64,000 bases of DNA. Origin: Hydractinia symbiolongicarpus. Lineage: Eukaryota > Cnidaria > Hydrozoa > Anthoathecata > Hydractiniidae. Below, piece by piece: positions 60,601 through 64,000 of the stretch (positions are counted from its first letter, which is position 1; every line of letters begins with the position of its first letter). The notes under the pieces were generated by a model that saw nothing but the letters and a program-made list of their open reading frames with translations, did not search any database and was not told the origin of the DNA. The stretch is taken from assembly GCF_029227915.1 (NCBI RefSeq), contig NC_079883.1:31126001-31190000 (forward strand), in the 5' to 3' direction. A program made the translations under genes and the position numbers.

Positions 60601-63073
60601 TTCGTTTGCCGGCGATTAAACCACTTTCATTAAGCGTCTCATCAAAAATGAAAACATTTCTGAAAACTGCAAGTCTCATGCGTTTTAGTGGTGAAAAATT
60701 AATTTAAAAAATCGGTCGGGAAATGAGTTTACTCCCTGGGTACTTTCTTTGTATACTTTTGACTATACGGGCCGAGTCCGGATTTACTGGAAGTCGCGGG
60801 TTTTCGTTTGCCGGCGATTAAACTTCTTTTATTCAGCGTCTCATCAAAAATGAAAACATTTTTAAAAACTACAAGTCTCATGCGTTTTAGTTGTAAAAAA
60901 AAAATTAAAAAATCGTTCGGGAAATGAGTTTACTCCCTGGGTACTTTCTTTGTATACATTCGACTATACGGGCCAAGCCCGGATTTACGGGAAATCGCGG
61001 GATTTCGTTTGCCGGCGATTAAACCTCTTTCATTAAGCGTCTCATCAAAAATGAAAACATTTTTAAAAACTGCAAGTCTCATGCGTTTTAGTGGTGAAAT
61101 GATAATTTAAAAAATCGTTTTGGAAATGAGTTTACTCACAGGGTACTTTCTTTGTATACATTCGACTATACGGGCCAAGCCCGGGATTTACGGGAAATCG
61201 CAGGTTTTCGTTTGCCGGCGATTAAACCACTTTTATTCAGCGTCTCATCAAAAATGAAATCATTTTTGAAAACTACAAGTCTCATGCGTTTTAGTGGTAA
61301 AAAAAAATTTAAAAAATCGTTCGGGAAAATGAGTTTACTCCCTGGGTACTTTCTTTGTATACATTCGACTATACGGGCCCAGCCCGGGATTTACGGGAAA
61401 TCGCGGGTTTTCGTTTGCCGGCGATTAAACCACTTTCATTAAGCGTCTCATCAAAAATGAAAACATTTCTGAAAACTGCAAGTCTCATGCGTTTTAGTGG
61501 TGAAAAATTAATTTAAAAAATCGGTCGGGAAATGAGTTTACTCCCTGGGTACTTTCTTTGTATACTTTTGACTATACGGGCCGAGTCCGGATTTACTGGA
61601 AGTCGCGGGTTTTCGTTTGCCGGCGATTAAACTTCTTTTATTCAGCGTCTCATCAAAAATGAAAACATTTTTAAAAACTACAAATCTCATGCGTTTTAGT
61701 TGTAAAAAAAAAAATTAAAAAATCGTTCGGGAAATGAGTTTACTCCCTGGGTACTTTCTTTGTATACATTCGACTATGCGGGCCAAGCCCGGATTTACGG
61801 GAAATCGCGGGATTTCGTTTGCCGGCGATTAAACCTCTTTCATTAAGCGTCTCATCAAAAATGAAAACATTTTTAAAAACTGCAAGTCTCATGCGTTTTA
61901 GTGGTGAAATGATAATTTAAAAAATCGTTTTGGAAATGAGTTTACTCACAGGGTACTTTCTTTCTATACATTCGACTATACGGGCCAAGCCCGGGATTTA
62001 CGGGAAATCGCAGGTTTTCGTTTGCCGGCGATTAAACCACTTTTATTCAGCGTCTCATCAAAAATGAAAACATTTTTGAAAACTACAAGTCTCATGCGTT
62101 TTAGTGGTAAAAAAAAATTTAAAAAATCGTTCGGGAAAATGAGTTTACTCCCTGGGTACTTTCTTTGTATACATTCGACTATACGGGCCAAGCCCAGGAT
62201 TTACGGGAAATCGCGGGTTTTCGTTTGCCGGCGATTAAACCACTTTCAATAAGCGTCTCATCAAAAATGAAAACATTTCTAAAAACTACAAATCTCATGC
62301 GTTTTAGTGGTGAAAAATTAATTTAAAAAATCGGTCGGGAAATGAGTTTACTCCCTGGGTACTTTCTTTGTATACTTTTGACTATACGGGCCGAGTCCGG
62401 ATTTACGGGAAGTCGCAGGTTTTCGTTTGCCGGCGATTAAACTTCTTTTATTCAGCGTCTCATCAAAAATGAAAACATTTTTAAAAACTACAAATCTCAT
62501 GCGTTTTAGTTGTAAAAAAAAAATTTAAAAAATCGTTCGGGACATGAGTTTACTCCCTGGGTACTTTCTTTGTATACATTCGACTATACGGGCCAAGCCC
62601 GGATTTACGGGAAATCGCGGGATTTCGTTTGACGGCGATTAAACCTCTTTCATTAACCGTCTCATCAAAAATGAAAACATTTTTATAAACTGCAAGTCTC
62701 ATGCGTTTTAGTGGTGAAATGATAATTTAAAAAATCGTTTTGGAAATGAGTTTACTCACAGGGTACTTTCTTTGTATACATTCGACTATACGGGCCAAGC
62801 CCGGGATTTACGGGAAATCGCAGGTTTTCGTTTGCCGGCGATTAAACCACTTTTATTCAGCGTCTTATCAAAAATGAAAACATTTTTGAAAACTACAAGT
62901 CTCATGCGTTTTAGTGGTAAAAAAAATTTAAAAAATCGTTCGGGAAATGAGTTTACTCCCTGGGTACTTTCTTTGTATACATTCGACTATACGGGCCAAG
63001 CCCGGGATTTACGGGAAATCGCGGGATTTCGTTTGCCGGCGATTAAACTTCTTTTTTTCAGCGTCTCATCAAA
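57608..63073 (+). repeat. 28-mer HOR, copy 2 (27 monomers, about 5466 bp)
   Basis: This copy follows copy 1 without a gap and reproduces its monomer order minus one monomer near 60.1 kb. It again contains three 810-bp 4-mers (about 60486-62915), including shared rare changes: TTCTTTCTATACATTCG (about 56491 and 61956), CGGGACATGAG (about 57071 and 62536), TTTGACGGCG and ATTAACCGTCTC. Sharing of such private variants shows the whole block was copied as one piece. Differences include GAAATCATTTTT near 61256 and GACTATGCGGG near 61771. Confidence 0.88.
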
Positions 63074-63888
63074 AATGAAAACATTTTTGAAAACTACAAG
63101 TCTCATGCGTTTGAGTGGTGAAAAAATAAATTAAAAAATCGTTCGGGAAATGAGTTTACTTCCTGGGTACTTTCTTTGTATACTTTTGACTATACGGGCC
63201 AAGCCCGGGATTTACGGGAAATCGCGGGTTTTCGTTTGCTGGCGATTAAAACACTTTTATTCAGCGTCTCATCAAAAATGAAAACATTTTTGAAAACTAC
63301 AAGTCTCATGCGTTTTAGTGGTGAAAAAATAAATTAAAAAATCGTTCGGGAAATGAGTTTACTTCCTGGGTACTTTGTTTGTATACTTTTGACTATACGG
63401 GCCGACTCCGGATTTACGGGAAGTCGCGGGTTTTCGTTTGACGGTGATTAAACTTCTTTTATTCAGCGTCTCATCAAAAATGAAAACATTTTTAAAAACT
63501 ACAAGTCTCAAGCGTTTTAGTGGTGAAAAAAAAATTTAAAAAATCGTTCGGGAAATGAGTTTACTTCCTGGGTACTCTCTTTGTATACTTTTGACTATAC
63601 GCGTCAAGCCCGGGATTTACGGGAAATTGTGGGTTTTCCTTTGCCGGCGATTAAACTTCTTTTATTCAGCGTCTCATCAAAAATGAAAACATTTTTGAAA
63701 ACTACAAGTCTTATGCGTTTTAGTGGTGAAAAAATAATTTAAAAAATCGTTCTGGAAATGAGTTTACTCACAGGGTACTTTCTTTGTATACATTCGACTA
63801 TACGGGCCAAGCCCGGGATTTACGGGAAATCGCGGGTTTTCGTTTGCCGGCGATTAAACCTCTTTCATTAAGCCTCTCATCAAAAATG
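63074..63888 (+). repeat. Four satellite monomers after the 28-mer HOR
   Basis: The pattern of copy 2 ends here. The monomers have CGTTTGAGTGG, GTGAAAAAATAAATT with ACTTCCTGGG, TTTGACGGTGATT, GACTATACGCGTCAAGCC (about 63591) and CGTTCTGG with CTCACAGGG. These alleles resemble the 12-16 kb domain more than the adjacent block. No HOR partner was identified. Confidence 0.6.
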
Positions 63889-64000
63889 AAAACATTTTTG
63901 AAAACTACAAGTCTCATGCGTTTTAGTGGTGAAATAGTAATTTAAAAAATCGTTCGGGAAATGAGTTTACACCCTGGGTACTTTCTTTGTATACTTTTGC
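63889..64000 (+). repeat. Partial monomer cut by the window end
   Basis: The last 112 bp cover monomer positions 1 to about 112 and beyond into CTTTTGC, carrying GAAATAGTAATTT, ACACCCTGGG and CTTTTGC. The sequence stops mid-monomer, so the array continues past the window. Confidence 0.95.

Larger units (their letters stand above)
1..64000 (+). repeat. Satellite DNA array, about 203-bp monomer, head to tail
   Basis: The block beginning ATCAAAAATGAAAACATTTT recurs at 1, 204 and 407, and at about 203-bp spacing throughout; late copies start at 43615, 43818 and 63889. Between 1 and 63889 this fits 315 monomers averaging 202.8 bp. The deficit is explained by frequent 1-bp deletions, such as GTCCGGATT for GTCCGGGATT, and by A-tract length changes. 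All copies lie in the same direction and no non-satellite insert was seen. Both window ends fall inside the array. Tandem satellites of 150-210 bp are typical of eukaryotic centromeric and pericentromeric heterochromatin; that location is inferred, not shown. I do not recognise the family, so no species is proposed. Confidence 0.98.

Noticed and set aside
1-64000. CRISPR array (regular repeats with spacers)
   Set aside because: The full 203 bp is repeated with small substitutions. There are no short repeats separated by unique spacers and no cas genes.
1-64000. Transposon or retroelement insertion in the array
   Set aside because: The 203-bp phase is kept from end to end. No monomer is interrupted by unrelated sequence and no terminal repeats or target-site duplications were seen.
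1-64000. Inverted array segments
   Set aside because: No stretch of the reverse-complement monomer (for example TTTTTCATTTTTGATGAG) was found. All copies read in the + direction.

Overview
The whole 64 kb is one uninterrupted tandem array of a satellite repeat of about 203 bp. Every monomer is in the same orientation. From the first base to the last the sequence stays in phase, with about 315 full monomers and a final partial copy of 112 bp. I found no gene, RNA gene, transposon, CRISPR array or unique-sequence island, and neither array edge lies in the window. An array of this size with higher-order structure points to a eukaryotic nuclear genome, most likely centromeric, pericentromeric or other heterochromatic DNA. 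The sequence alone does not name the species, and I do not recognise the monomer family.

The consensus monomer, counted from the ATCAAAAATG that opens the window, is about 39% GC and strongly two-sided. Positions 1-70 are AT-rich (about 23% GC, A/T tracts, an 8-bp inverted repeat). Positions 125-180 are GC-rich (about 57%), with GGG runs every 9-11 bp, two short inverted repeats, and SmaI (CCCGGG) and NaeI (GCCGGC) sites. About 13 CpG per monomer is well above the roughly 7.7 expected from composition. Near-invariant blocks (1-21, 101-113, 167-183) alternate with blocks that occur in a few discrete allelic forms.

Those alleles reveal nested higher-order repeats (HORs). 0.5-2.9 kb: two copies of a 6-mer (1217 bp). 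3.0-4.2 kb: a 3-mer (609 bp). 5.5-8.4 kb: two copies of a 7-mer (about 1418 bp). 8.4-10.4 kb: a shifted copy of 2.5-5.1 kb. 11.2-16.5 kb: a 15-mer (3043 bp). 18.2-22.7 kb: a 14-mer (2839 bp). 23.5-24.8 kb: a 3-mer. 25.2-47.5 kb: a composite of modules in the order a-b-c-a-c-a-c-a-b-c, containing three tandem copies of a 21-mer (4261 bp), the last shortened by exactly five monomers. 48.7-52.5 kb: an 11-mer (2232 bp). 51.9-63.1 kb: two copies of a 28/27-mer (5668 and about 5465 bp), each containing three tandem 4-mers of 810 bp.

The parts do not work together as genes. The layout records repeated unequal exchange or replication slippage, with units changing by whole monomers and some crossovers traceable to within about 10 bp inside a chimeric monomer. 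The most notable items are the a-b-c composite, the chimeric monomer at 43.6 kb, the helically phased G-triplets and the CpG excess. HOR boundaries below are approximate, because exchanges occurred inside shared sequence. All offsets were measured by eye from diagnostic variants.
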